In this document: in pieces, positions 18,520-29,464 of the stretch | Layout of the letters: the number at the start of each line of letters is the position of its first letter | Position numbering within the stretch: position 1 is the first letter of the stretch | DNA from: Ruegeria intermedia | GTDB taxonomy: Bacteria > Pseudomonadota > Alphaproteobacteria > Rhodobacterales > Rhodobacteraceae | Length of the DNA: 64,000 nt | Direction of reading: 5' to 3' | Assembly: GCF_900129345.1 (NCBI RefSeq) | Contig: NZ_FQVK01000004.1 | Span: 116,459-180,458, forward strand | Position numbers and translations under genes: made by a program | The notes under the pieces: model-generated | What the model saw: only the letters and a program-made list of their open reading frames with translations | What the model was told of the DNA's origin: nothing | Database searches by the model: none

Positions 18520-18544
18520 CGCCCCCCTTGCGCGGTGGGGGGCG
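18520..18544 (-). terminator. stem-loop after ilvH
   Basis: An 8-bp GC stem (CGCCCCCC / GGGGGGCG) with a 9-nt loop begins 5 nt past the ilvH stop. The downstream minus strand is only moderately T-rich (CTTGTCTTC), so it is a probable but not textbook terminator. Confidence 0.55.
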
Positions 18545-18549
18545 ACCCG

Positions 18550-19110
18550 TCAACTGCCGCGCAGCAGGGCGGCCACGCCGGTCCGGGCGATTTCCGTCAG
18601 CCCAAGCGGGCGCATCAGGTCGGCAAAGGCGTCGATTTTTTCTGGCGTGCCGGTAATCTCGAAAATGAAGGAATTCAAGGTGCTGTCCACCACGTTGGCC
18701 CGAAAGATGTCGGCCAGGCGCAGTGCCTCGACGCGCTTTTCGCCTTCGCCCACGACCTTGATGATCGCCAGTTCCCGCTCGACCGAGGGGCCTTCGACGG
18801 TCAGGTCATGCACGTCGTGCACAGGCACGATCCGGCCCAGCTGCGCCTTGATCTGCTCGATCACCTGCGGCGTGCCGGTGGTCACGATGGTGATACGGCT
18901 GAGGTGGCCGGTGTGGTCGACCTCGGCCACGGTCAGGCTTTCGATGTTGTAGCCACGCCCCGAGAACAGCCCGATCACCCGCGCCAGAACGCCCGGTTCG
19001 TTCTCGACCAGAACGGCGATCGTGTGGCGCTCCTGCACGTCCGAAAATGTCGGGCGCAGGTTGTAGGCCGAATGGCGGTTGGAGCCTTTTTTGATATGTA
19101 GGGCAGACAT
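18550..19110 (-). CDS. ilvH: acetolactate synthase small subunit
   Basis: Regulatory subunit of acetohydroxyacid synthase, which confers valine feedback control on the large subunit. 186 residues: an ACT domain near 29-100 (HTIAVLVENEPGVLARVIGLFSGRGYNIESLTVA) and a C-terminal ferredoxin-like domain (ELAIIKVVGEGEKRVEALRLADIFRANVVD). It lies 44 bp downstream of ilvI in the same operon, under the attenuator at 20948-21046. Confidence 0.96.
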   Translation of the reverse strand: MSALHIKKGSNRHSAYNLRPTFSDVQERHTIAVLVENEPGVLARVIGLFSGRGYNIESLTVAEVDHTGHLSRITIVTTGTPQVIEQIKAQLGRIVPVHDVHDLTVEGPSVERELAIIKVVGEGEKRVEALRLADIFRANVVDSTLNSFIFEITGTPEKIDAFADLMRPLGLTEIARTGVAALLRGS

Positions 19111-19154
19111 TTATGTCCCTTTCTTGAACTTTCTTGCGCCGGATGTGCAGCCGC

Positions 19155-20906
<1,752 letters not shown>

Positions 20907-20947
20907 CTGCTTTGCTCCGTTCGCGACATGTGTCTTGCGTTTGACAT

Positions 20948-20973
20948 AAAAAAGCCCCCGAAGTTTCGGAGGC
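20948..20973 (-). terminator. ilvIH attenuator terminator
   Basis: On the minus strand GCCTCCGAA and TTCGGGGGC form an 8-9 bp stem with a tiny loop, followed by six T. It lies between the leader peptide stop and ilvI, so it must act inside the ilvI leader. A 9-nt segment just upstream (20972-20980) is the exact complement of 21006-21014 inside the leader peptide gene. Pairing of those two would compete with the base of the terminator, giving an antiterminator. Confidence 0.85.
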
Positions 20974-20998
20974 GCATGGGTTCGATTATGGTCTACCG

Positions 20999-21046
20999 TT
21001 ACCGGCCCATGCGCGTGGTTCCTACGATTACGACTAGCGTTTTCAT
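20999..21046 (-). CDS. ilvL: ilv leader peptide
   Basis: A 15-codon gene, MKTLVVIVGTTRMGR, preceded by a strong Shine-Dalgarno (AAAAAGGAG, 9 nt spacing). Codons 4-8 read Leu-Val-Val-Ile-Val, exactly the amino acids made by the pathway. The codons for Arg-Met-Gly overlap the proximal arm of the antiterminator pairing (21006-21014), so a ribosome at the stop would mask it, whereas one stalled at codons 4-8 would leave it free. This is the logic of classical amino acid attenuation. The symbol is by analogy with enterobacterial ilv leaders. Confidence 0.85.
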   Translation of the reverse strand: MKTLVVIVGTTRMGR

Positions 21047-21076
21047 CGCCAGAGGCTCCTTTTTGCGTGCAGGGAC

Positions 21077-21103
21077 ATTATGGGTGGGGGGACGGGGCGT
21101 CAA
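21077..21103 (-). promoter_or_regulatory. putative promoter of ilvL-ilvIH
   Basis: Minus-strand TTGACG (21103-21098) and CATAAT (21082-21077) with a 15-bp spacer. The spacer is shorter than the optimum, but no better pair is seen. Transcription would begin only a few bases before the leader peptide Shine-Dalgarno at about 21058-21064. Confidence 0.5.
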
Positions 21104-21309
21104 CAGGCAATCTGGCCAATTTCCTGTCCCTGAGGTCGAAATTTGCGACATTTTATTGCGCAGATTGACGCATGGCCGGAATTTCCGCGAATGGCGCCGC
21201 GGGCGCGGGCCCCGAGGTCAGAAAGCGGCAGGCCGATGTCCGAAACGGGCATGAGCCGCGCGCGCCGCCGGTTCAGGCTGAACCGGAAAGGGCAACGACG
21301 GAGGCGCGC

Positions 21310-22155
21310 ATGCTTGTGGATCTGGTGGATTTGGGCCGCTATCCCATCGACCGGCCGGACTCGGCGGCCTATCAGCGGCTGATCGCGGATATCCGGCGCG
21401 AGCTTGACGCGGACGGGTGCGCGGTGCTGCCCGGTTTCGTGCATCAGGGCGGCCTGACGCAGTTGCTGGCCGAGGCCGAATCCGTCGCCCCGCGCGCGCA
21501 CCGCAGCTTCAACCGCACCAACGCCTATTTCACTCGGGACGACCCGCGGTTCGGCATCGGTCATCCGATCCGACGGTTCTATGACCGGTCGAACGCATTC
21601 GTCCCGGCCGACAACTTCCTCCCGACCGGCCCGCTGCGGCGCATCTATGAATATGACGGCTTTCTGCCCTTCATCCGCGCGGCCCTGAACGAACCCGAGG
21701 ATCGGTTCTTTCGCTATGATGATCCTCTGGCCGACGTGATTTTGAACGTGGTCGAGGAAGGGCAGGGCTTCCCCTGGCATTTCGACACCAACAACTTCAC
21801 CGTGACGCTGGCGATCCAGAATGCCGAACGGGGCGGGGCGTTCGAATACGCGCCCAACCTGCGCACGCCTGAACACGAGAATTTCGACAAGGTGGCCGCG
21901 ATACTCGATGGCAACTTCGGGGCCGTTCGGCAGATCGAACTTCAGCCCGGTGACCTGCAGATCTTTCGCGGCCGCTATTCGCTGCACCGCGTGGCGCCGG
22001 TCAGCGGCCCGCGGCCGCGCTATGTGGGGATCTTTTCCTTCGTCGAGGCCGAGGGGATGTGCGGCGGCATAGAGCGGACGAAACAGTTGTACGGCCGGGT
22101 GCTGCCGCATCACCTGGCGCGTGCGGGGCGGCGGGCGGACCGTCTGTTGGACTGA
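21310..22155 (+). CDS. 2OG-Fe(II) oxygenase (ArpA/HalD-like)
   Basis: 281 residues. The iron triad is visible as His157-x-Asp159 (FPWHFDTNNFTVTLAIQ) and His226 (RYSLHRVAP), with an Arg near 235-237 that can bind 2-oxoglutarate. The region around HFDTN and GGAFEYAPNLR resembles the ArpA/HalD/BesD group; those that halogenate have Gly in place of the Asp, so this enzyme should hydroxylate or desaturate. The start at 21310 follows GGAGG. It stands alone, divergent from ilv. Substrate unknown; a free amino acid would fit the family. Confidence 0.82.
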   Translation: MLVDLVDLGRYPIDRPDSAAYQRLIADIRRELDADGCAVLPGFVHQGGLTQLLAEAESVAPRAHRSFNRTNAYFTRDDPRFGIGHPIRRFYDRSNAFVPADNFLPTGPLRRIYEYDGFLPFIRAALNEPEDRFFRYDDPLADVILNVVEEGQGFPWHFDTNNFTVTLAIQNAERGGAFEYAPNLRTPEHENFDKVAAILDGNFGAVRQIELQPGDLQIFRGRYSLHRVAPVSGPRPRYVGIFSFVEAEGMCGGIERTKQLYGRVLPHHLARAGRRADRLLD

Positions 22156-22161
22156 CCCGCG

Positions 22162-22806
22162 TCAGTACCCGACGCCGGTGCCCTGCAGCACGCCATGTTC
22201 CAGCGCATAGCGCGTCAGGCCGGCGGTCGAGGAAATGCCGAGCTTGCGCTTGATGTTCTTGCGGTGGGTCTCGACCGTGCGGACCGAGATGCCCAGCGTC
22301 TGGGCCACTTCCTTGTTCGACTTGCCCTGCGCCAGTTCCAGCAGGATCGTCTGTTCACGCCCGGTCAGCGCCTCGCGGGTGCTGTCGCCCTTGGGCTCCA
22401 ATGATCCGCTGGCCCCGGTGCACAGATAACGCTCGCCGCGCATCACCGCGTCGATGGCCTGCTTGATCTCGTCGGTCGGCACGTCCTTGAGGATGTACCC
22501 CTTGGCGCCGTGGCTCAGCGCGGTCGAGATGTATTCGGGGCTGTCATGCATCGACAGGATCAGGATTCGGGTCTGGGGCAGGCGTTCCAGAATGATCTCG
22601 GTGGCGCTCAGCCCGCCCATGCCGGGCATGTTCAGATCCATCAATATCACGTCGGGCCGCAGTTGCACGGCCTGGTCGATCGCCTCTTGCCCGTTGCCCA
22701 AAGTGCCGACCACCTGGATGTCGTCATAGCTTTCCAGGATCGACTGGATGCCTTCGGCAACCATCGGATGATCGTCGACGATCAGGACTCGGGTCGTGTC
22801 TGTCAT
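22162..22806 (-). CDS. NarL/LuxR-type response regulator
   Basis: 214 residues. The receiver domain has DD11-12 region, phospho-acceptor Asp57 (VILMDLNMPGMGG) and a Lys in GYILKD. The GerE-type DNA-binding domain reads LTGREQTILLELAQGKSNKEVAQTLGISVRTVETHRKNIKRKLGI. The ATG overlaps the stop of the histidine kinase gene by one base, so the pair is one operon. Divergent placement next to TRAP genes suggests it controls their transcription. Confidence 0.94.
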   Translation of the reverse strand: MTDTTRVLIVDDHPMVAEGIQSILESYDDIQVVGTLGNGQEAIDQAVQLRPDVILMDLNMPGMGGLSATEIILERLPQTRILILSMHDSPEYISTALSHGAKGYILKDVPTDEIKQAIDAVMRGERYLCTGASGSLEPKGDSTREALTGREQTILLELAQGKSNKEVAQTLGISVRTVETHRKNIKRKLGISSTAGLTRYALEHGVLQGTGVGY

Positions 22807-24239
22807 CAGGAACCGGCCTTTCTTTTGGGTGTCGCGTCTTCCTGCGGCGGCAGCAGGTGGCTCAGCGGCAGGCTGACCTCGATCACCGTTCCGCTCTGCG
22901 CGCCGCGTGATGACAGAATGCGCAGGGTCCCGTCAAGCTGTTCGATCCGCTCCTGCATGTTGCGCAGGCCGATCCCGGTGCTGATCTGGCCCGGCCGGCT
23001 GCGCAAGCCGCGCCCGTTGTCGGTGATGCGCATCGTGGCGCCCTTTTTGTGGCCGCGCAGGTCGATCGTCACCCGCGTCGCGCCGGAATGGCGCTCGATA
23101 TTGGTCAGCGCCTCCTGCGCGATGCGGTAGAGCGCGATCTTGCTGTCATGGTCCAGGCGGTTGCGGAACACGACGGTGGAAAACTCGGTCTCGATCCCCG
23201 TGCGTTCGCGGAAATCGTCGGTCAGCGCCTTGAGCGCGGGGCCGAGGCCCAGATCTTCCAGAACGCCCGGGCGCAGGTCGCGGCTGATGCGGCGCACCTC
23301 GGTGATGGCGGTGCCCAGATTGTCGATCCCCTTGTCCAGCGGGGCACGTGCGCCGTCATGGTCACCTTTTGCAAGGCGCCGGCGCGCATTGTCCAGCGCA
23401 TAGCGCACACCCACAAGGATCTGACTGATCCCGTCATGCAGTTCGCGCGCCACGCGGCCGCGCTCCTCCTCCTGCGCGTCGATGACCCGCTTGGTCAGCT
23501 CTTTCAGCTTGGCATCGGCCAGGCGGCGTTCGCGGATGTTCAGCAGCATCCCCGAGGCAAAAACGACCAGCACCGCCGCCAGAACGATGCCGCCGATATA
23601 GAGGAAGGTGCGCTGCACGCGCGCCTCGACCTCGGCGCGGGCATTGGCGACGGTGGCCACGATGTCGTCGATGAACACGCCGGTGCCCACGGCCCAGCGC
23701 CAGTCCTGCAGGCCGACCACATAGGCGATCATCATCGCCTCTTCCCCGGTCGAGGGCTTCTGCCACATGAAGCTGTGCCAGCCCGCGCCCTGGCGGGCCA
23801 GCCGGATGAACTCGTCCACCACGGGCACGCCGTTGCTGTCGGTCAGACCTTCCCAGTTGCGATTGATGAACTCGGTCTGGCGGGGGCTGACCAGGTTGTT
23901 GCCGTCATAGTCATAGACGAAAAAGAACCCGTCCTTGCCGTAGATCATCGCCGACAGGATCTGGGCGACGGTCTCCTTGGCCTCGGCGTCATCGGGGGCG
24001 GCGCGGCCGTAGATATAGGCAAAGCCGTTGCGCGCCTGGGTGACATAGTTGCGCAACTCCTGCTTCTTGGCCTCGATCAGGCGACGTTCCAGCGCCTGGA
24101 TCTCGCGCTCGGCCGTGGCGCGGGATTCGATGGCCACCATCAGCGCGATTGCCGCCACCGCCAGCACCAGCGGGATGGCGGCGACCAGTGACAGTTTCTG
24201 CGCATAGGTCAGCGAGATCAGAGATCGAAGTTTCCCCAT
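22806..24239 (-). CDS. Cache-domain sensor histidine kinase
   Basis: 477 residues. TM1 about 17-36; periplasmic single Cache domain about 60-195 (ARNGFAYIY ... GKDGFFFVYDYDGNNLVSP ... VGLQDWRWAVGTGVFID); TM2 about 212-234; HisKA_3 with His268 in ARELHDGISQILVG; HATPase with DNGRGL and GIGLRNMQERI. Such Cache domains bind small carboxylates or amino acids. It is paired with the NarL-type regulator and divergent from a TRAP operon, so the ligand is probably the TRAP substrate. The start at 24239 has no clear Shine-Dalgarno. Confidence 0.92.
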   Translation of the reverse strand: MGKLRSLISLTYAQKLSLVAAIPLVLAVAAIALMVAIESRATAEREIQALERRLIEAKKQELRNYVTQARNGFAYIYGRAAPDDAEAKETVAQILSAMIYGKDGFFFVYDYDGNNLVSPRQTEFINRNWEGLTDSNGVPVVDEFIRLARQGAGWHSFMWQKPSTGEEAMMIAYVVGLQDWRWAVGTGVFIDDIVATVANARAEVEARVQRTFLYIGGIVLAAVLVVFASGMLLNIRERRLADAKLKELTKRVIDAQEEERGRVARELHDGISQILVGVRYALDNARRRLAKGDHDGARAPLDKGIDNLGTAITEVRRISRDLRPGVLEDLGLGPALKALTDDFRERTGIETEFSTVVFRNRLDHDSKIALYRIAQEALTNIERHSGATRVTIDLRGHKKGATMRITDNGRGLRSRPGQISTGIGLRNMQERIEQLDGTLRILSSRGAQSGTVIEVSLPLSHLLPPQEDATPKRKAGS

Positions 24240-24375
24240 GGACGAATCGATACGCAAGCCGCGCCCCAATTGCAAAGAGATTGGGCATCCTGCGCCGTTC
24301 CGCGCTCGGAAGTCACGCCGCCGATAGCGGTAACAGCCGAATTTGCCACCATGCCGGACCAAAAAATCGCGCGCT

Positions 24376-24386
24376 CTACGCAGTAG
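24376..24386. promoter_or_regulatory. palindrome in kinase/TRAP intergenic region
   Basis: CTACGCAGTAG, a 4-bp inverted repeat around a 3-nt centre and followed by TAGG, lies in the 250-bp divergent region between the sensor kinase and dctP. It is a candidate binding site for the adjacent NarL-type regulator, by position only. No convincing promoter hexamers were found nearby. Confidence 0.3.
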
Positions 24387-24489
24387 TAGGTATTCACTTT
24401 CAAGCGCCCTTGATTAACGTGTCGTCACTCGAAGCGACTGGTCCGGGTGCGCCCGGGCCGTGAATGAATGAAGGGGAGGATCACCTGAT

Positions 24490-25572
<1,083 letters not shown>

Positions 25573-25596
25573 CTGGCCGCACGGCAATCACTCGGT

Positions 25597-25619
25597 TTCC
25601 CCGCGCCCCGTGCGGGGAA
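25597..25619 (+). terminator. stem-loop between dctP and dctQ
   Basis: A perfect 8-bp stem TTCCCCGC / GCGGGGAA with a 7-nt loop, 24 nt after dctP, without a strong T-run. It probably protects dctP mRNA or partly terminates, allowing more receptor than permease. Confidence 0.5.
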
Positions 25620-25697
25620 GCCATTTCTGTTGCAGATGCGCGGATCGGCCAAAATCCGGTATAATCAGCATCGCAACTGACGGGACCTGGGGACATC

Positions 25698-26624
25698 ATG
25701 CAGGACGAAAACGGTATCTCGTTCTTCGGCGCCCTGTGGAACGGACTGCTCTGGTTCGTTCAGAACATCGCCGAAGCCTTCTATAATTTCGGATACGCGA
25801 TCACGCATCCGCAGCTGTGGCTGGACTGGTCGAACAAGGAAGCGATCATGCGCTTCGTCTATTACGGCGGGTCGGTCGAGTTCTTCTTCGTGGTCTTCAC
25901 GGCCTTTCTTGTGATGACGGCCATCGGCATCTACCGCCGGAATTTCATGTGGGGCGTCGTGCGCGTTCTGGAAGGGTTTGCCAACACGACGGGCCGGTTC
26001 TTTGCCTGGGCGGGCCTGCTGATGGTGATCCAGCAGATCGTCATCGTGTTCATGCAGCGTGTCTTCGCGCGGCCCGACATGGCGTTCGGCCTGGGTATCC
26101 CGTTTCAGATGGACATCAGCTGGTACGCCGAAGAGCTGAAGCTGTACAACGCGCTGGTCGTCTGCCTGTGCTGCACCTACACCTTCGTTCAGGGCGGACA
26201 TGTCCGGGTTGACCTGATCTATGCCGGCATCTCGCACCGGGCCAAGCGCGTGGTCGACATGCTGGGCTCGATCCTGTTCATGATGCCCATCGCCGTGCTG
26301 GTCTGGATGTATGGCTGGTTCTTCATGTGGCGGCATCTGATCGTGCCGAAACCCTCGGCCAGTGACACGCTGGACCGGCTGGTGATGAAATCCCGCGCGC
26401 TTCGCTGGAACGTCGAAACCATCGGTTTCAGCCCCAACGGCTTCAATGCCTACTTCCTGTTCAAGATCCTGCTTGTGGCCTTTGCGGCGATGGTGTTCCT
26501 GCACGCGATCGCGTTCTTCTACCGGTCCTATCTCGAATTCGTCGAAGGCCCGGAAAGCGCTGGAAAATACCTCGACAAGGATAGCCTTGGCGAGGGCGAA
26601 GAAGCCTACGAAGGCACACATTAA
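25698..26624 (+). CDS. dctQ: TRAP transporter small permease (DctQ, extended)
   Basis: 308 residues, much longer than usual DctQ proteins (about 160-200). Hydrophobic segments include YYGGSVEFFFVVFTAFLVMTAIGIY, FAWAGLLMVIQQIVIVFM, LYNALVVCLCCTYTFVQGGHVRVDLIY, LGSILFMMPIAVLVWMYGWFFMW and ILLVAFAAMVFLHAIAFFY. The GGHVRVD motif is the DctQ hallmark. The N-terminal extension adds at least one helix. It lies 17 bp before dctM. Confidence 0.92.
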   Translation: MQDENGISFFGALWNGLLWFVQNIAEAFYNFGYAITHPQLWLDWSNKEAIMRFVYYGGSVEFFFVVFTAFLVMTAIGIYRRNFMWGVVRVLEGFANTTGRFFAWAGLLMVIQQIVIVFMQRVFARPDMAFGLGIPFQMDISWYAEELKLYNALVVCLCCTYTFVQGGHVRVDLIYAGISHRAKRVVDMLGSILFMMPIAVLVWMYGWFFMWRHLIVPKPSASDTLDRLVMKSRALRWNVETIGFSPNGFNAYFLFKILLVAFAAMVFLHAIAFFYRSYLEFVEGPESAGKYLDKDSLGEGEEAYEGTH

Positions 26625-26641
26625 GGACGGAGACCAAGACA

Positions 26642-28996
26642 ATGCTATTCGGACTTGATGGCGTCGAGATAGGCCTCATTATCGTATTCTTCTGCCTGTT
26701 TGGCGGGATTCTCAGCGGCTTTCCGGTGGCGTTTGCCATCGGCGGGGCCGGCATCATCTCTTTCGGGATCATCGCCGCGCTGGACAGCGCCGGATTGTTG
26801 ATCCACCAGGCGATCGACACAAGCTCGCAAGCCTATCGGGACATCGTGAATTCGGGTGTGAAACCCGATGTGATATCCGTGTTCCGATACCCGGACCTGC
26901 CAAGGATCGCCGAGCCGGTCTTCGCCTCGGGCTGGGAAACCGCGCTGGACCGCAACGTGTCCTTCATCGTGAACCGCATCAACGAACGGGTTCTGGCCGG
27001 TCAGTCGATCGAGACCCTGCTGGCGGTGCTGATGTTCGTGCTGATGGGCATCACGCTGGAACGCTCGAAGATCGCCAACGATCTGCTGACCACGATGGCG
27101 CGCGTCTTTGGCCCGCTGCCGGGTGGTCTGGCGGTGTCGATCGTGGTTGTGGGGGCATTCCTTGCGGCCTCGACCGGGATTGTCGGCGCGACCGTGGTGA
27201 CGATGGGCCTGCTGGCCCTGCCGACCATGCTGCGCAACAACTATTCGCCGGAACTGGCGACGGGGGTGATCGCGGCCTCGGGCACGCTGGGGCAGATCAT
27301 TCCGCCCTCGATCGTGATCGTTCTGCTGGGCACGCTGGCGGGTGACCTGTATTCGACGGCGCAAGAGACCCGCGCGGTCGAGGCGGGCTGCAGCGACGCG
27401 CTGACCTATCTGGGCGAGCCGGCCGTGGTTTCGGTGGGCACGCTGTTCCAGGCGGCATTGCTGCCGGGGATCATGCTGGCGCTGCTCTATGCGCTTTATG
27501 CCTTTGGTTACGCGCTGCTGAACCCGCACAAGGCACCCGCGGTCGAACTGTCGGGCGGCAGCGGTGAGCCGATCACCCGCTCGGAAGGCCTGACCTGGCT
27601 GCTGGGTGCGCCGGTCGCGCTGATCGTGGGTGCGGTTCTGCTGGGCAACCTGGGCGTCATCGGCAGCCAGAACATCACCGTTTCGGGCTTTTCCGACATC
27701 GGTGAGGCGGCCTCATTGCGCACCAACGTGTCCGAAGAGTGCAAGGCCTCGATGATCGAACTGCACGGGCAGGAAGCCTGGGACAAGGCCGTGGCCGAGC
27801 AGCAGGCCATCGACGCCGCCGGTGGCGCGGAAGAGGCCCATCGTCTGAGCGAGGAAGAACTGGCCGCCGCGCGTGAAGCCAAGATTGCCGCAGCCGCGCC
27901 GATCGGCACCGGTGTTGCGGTCACGGTCGTGCTGCTGGGGCTGACGCTGGTGATGGGTCGGGGCATCGCGCCCTCGCAATCGCCGCAGCCGCTGATCGTG
28001 GGGGCCATCGGGCTGATCCTGATGCTGTTGGTCGATGTGCTGCTGATCGCGCCGACCACCTCGTCGGGGGCCACCTTCCTGCTGCTGGCGCTGCCTTTCG
28101 GGCTGGCCATGTATGGCTGCAAGGCGGCGGCTGCGCGCTGTGCGACCAACGATCTGATCCGCGTGGTGTTCCCGCCGCTGGTTCTGATCATCGCGGTTCT
28201 GGGCTCGATCCTGGGCGGCGTGACCAACCCGACGCCGGCAGCGGCGCTGGGCGCGGGCGGGGCCATCATGCTGGCGGCCTATCGCAAGCTGCAGGACCAG
28301 GGGCGGTCGGGCAAGGTGATCATCTGGTCCACCTTCGCCGTCATCATCTGTCTGCTGCTTGGCGTGAACTTTGACCTGCGCATCAACCAGGGCGGCGTCT
28401 CGGTCGAAAGCTGGATCGCGTTCATCCTGGCCTATGCCGCCTATCTGTACGCGCTGTTCGGCCTGCTGTTTGCGTGCTGGGTTCTGTTCACCAGCGGCGT
28501 GCTGACGCCCGTGGTGCGGGAAACCGCCAAGGTGACCTCGATGGTCTTCACCATCCTGATCGGCTCGCAGCTGCTGAACCTGGTGGTGATCTCGTTTGGC
28601 GGCGAGCACTATATCCAGCAGTTCCTCAAGAGCTTCGACAACGAATTCACGGTCTTCCTGATCGTGATGCTGGTGCTGTTCATCCTGGGCTTCGTTCTGG
28701 ACTTCCTCGAGATCATCTACATCGTGATCCCGATCGTGGGACCGGTGATCTATGGCGGGTCGTTCGACCCGAAATGGGTGACGATCATGGTGGCGGTGAA
28801 CCTGCAGACCTCGTTCCTGACGCCGCCATTCGGGTTCGCGCTGTTCTATCTGCGCGGCGTGGCGCCAAAAGAGGTGACGACCGGCCATATCTATCGCGGG
28901 ATCATCCCCTTCGTGCTGATCCAGGTGGTGGGGATCGCGATCCTGTGGTTCTTCCCGTCGATCGTGACCATCGTGCCGGACCTGATCCCGAACTGA
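26642..28996 (+). CDS. dctM: TRAP transporter large permease (DctM, extended)
   Basis: 784 residues against about 430 for a typical DctM. The DctM core is present in two parts: GGILSGFPVAFAIGGAGII, FLAASTGIVGATVVTMGLLALPTML, ASGTLGQIIPPSIVIVLLG at the N-terminal side, and FILGFVLDFLEIIYIVIPIVGPVIY with LQTSFLTPPFGFALFYLRG at the C-terminal side. Between them about 300 extra residues include a polar, charged stretch near 340-415 and several added membrane segments. The same extension is known in some mannitol/chloroaromatic-type TRAP permeases. A strong terminator follows. Confidence 0.92.
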   Translation: MLFGLDGVEIGLIIVFFCLFGGILSGFPVAFAIGGAGIISFGIIAALDSAGLLIHQAIDTSSQAYRDIVNSGVKPDVISVFRYPDLPRIAEPVFASGWETALDRNVSFIVNRINERVLAGQSIETLLAVLMFVLMGITLERSKIANDLLTTMARVFGPLPGGLAVSIVVVGAFLAASTGIVGATVVTMGLLALPTMLRNNYSPELATGVIAASGTLGQIIPPSIVIVLLGTLAGDLYSTAQETRAVEAGCSDALTYLGEPAVVSVGTLFQAALLPGIMLALLYALYAFGYALLNPHKAPAVELSGGSGEPITRSEGLTWLLGAPVALIVGAVLLGNLGVIGSQNITVSGFSDIGEAASLRTNVSEECKASMIELHGQEAWDKAVAEQQAIDAAGGAEEAHRLSEEELAAAREAKIAAAAPIGTGVAVTVVLLGLTLVMGRGIAPSQSPQPLIVGAIGLILMLLVDVLLIAPTTSSGATFLLLALPFGLAMYGCKAAAARCATNDLIRVVFPPLVLIIAVLGSILGGVTNPTPAAALGAGGAIMLAAYRKLQDQGRSGKVIIWSTFAVIICLLLGVNFDLRINQGGVSVESWIAFILAYAAYLYALFGLLFACWVLFTSGVLTPVVRETAKVTSMVFTILIGSQLLNLVVISFGGEHYIQQFLKSFDNEFTVFLIVMLVLFILGFVLDFLEIIYIVIPIVGPVIYGGSFDPKWVTIMVAVNLQTSFLTPPFGFALFYLRGVAPKEVTTGHIYRGIIPFVLIQVVGIAILWFFPSIVTIVPDLIPN

Positions 28997-29021
28997 TTGG
29001 TGGATGGCGTTCTCAAAGTGA

Positions 29022-29045
29022 AAAGGGGGCCGCATGGCCCCCTTT
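29022..29045 (+). terminator. bidirectional terminator after dctM
   Basis: A perfect 10-bp stem AAAGGGGGCC / GGCCCCCTTT with the loop GCAT. A-rich on one side and T-rich on the other, it serves both dctM and the convergent VOC gene. Confidence 0.88.
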
Positions 29046-29071
29046 GCTTTGGTGCCGGCTGACGCCGGTTG

Positions 29072-29458
29072 TCAGGTGAACTGGATCAGATCCCAGCGGT
29101 TTCCGAACGGGTCCTGCCAGACGGCCACGATGCCATAGGGTTCGTGGCGCGGCGCCTCCTCGAATAGCACGCCTTTGGCCCGCATGTCCGCGTGATCGCG
29201 GGCGAAATCATCCGTACTCAGGAAGAAACCCACCCGGCCGCCGGTCTGGTTGCCGATGGCGGCCTGCTGATCGGCCCCATCGGCCTTGGCCAGCACCAGC
29301 CCGGCACCACCGCCCGGCGGGGTGACGAGGACCCAGCGTTTGCCGCCGCCCAGATCGACATCCTGAGTCAGTCGAAAGCGCAGCGTCCGGGTGTAGAACG
29401 CGATCGCGTCGTCATAGTCCGGCACCACCAGGGTGACGGCGTGCAACGTCTGCTGCAT
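29072..29458 (-). CDS. VOC (glyoxalase/bleomycin-resistance fold) protein
   Basis: 128 residues with the paired beta-alpha-beta-beta-beta modules of the VOC fold: LHAVTLVVPDYDDAIAFYTRTLRFRL at the start and FLSTDDFARDHADMRAKGVLFEEAPR ... AVWQDPFGNRWDLIQ at the end. Metal ligands of glyoxalase I cannot be confirmed. Six base pairs separate it from bpt upstream, so it is likely in the DUF2852-RDD-bpt transcription unit. Specific function unknown. Confidence 0.87.
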   Translation of the reverse strand: MQQTLHAVTLVVPDYDDAIAFYTRTLRFRLTQDVDLGGGKRWVLVTPPGGGAGLVLAKADGADQQAAIGNQTGGRVGFFLSTDDFARDHADMRAKGVLFEEAPRHEPYGIVAVWQDPFGNRWDLIQFT

Positions 29459-29464
29459 GGATGT

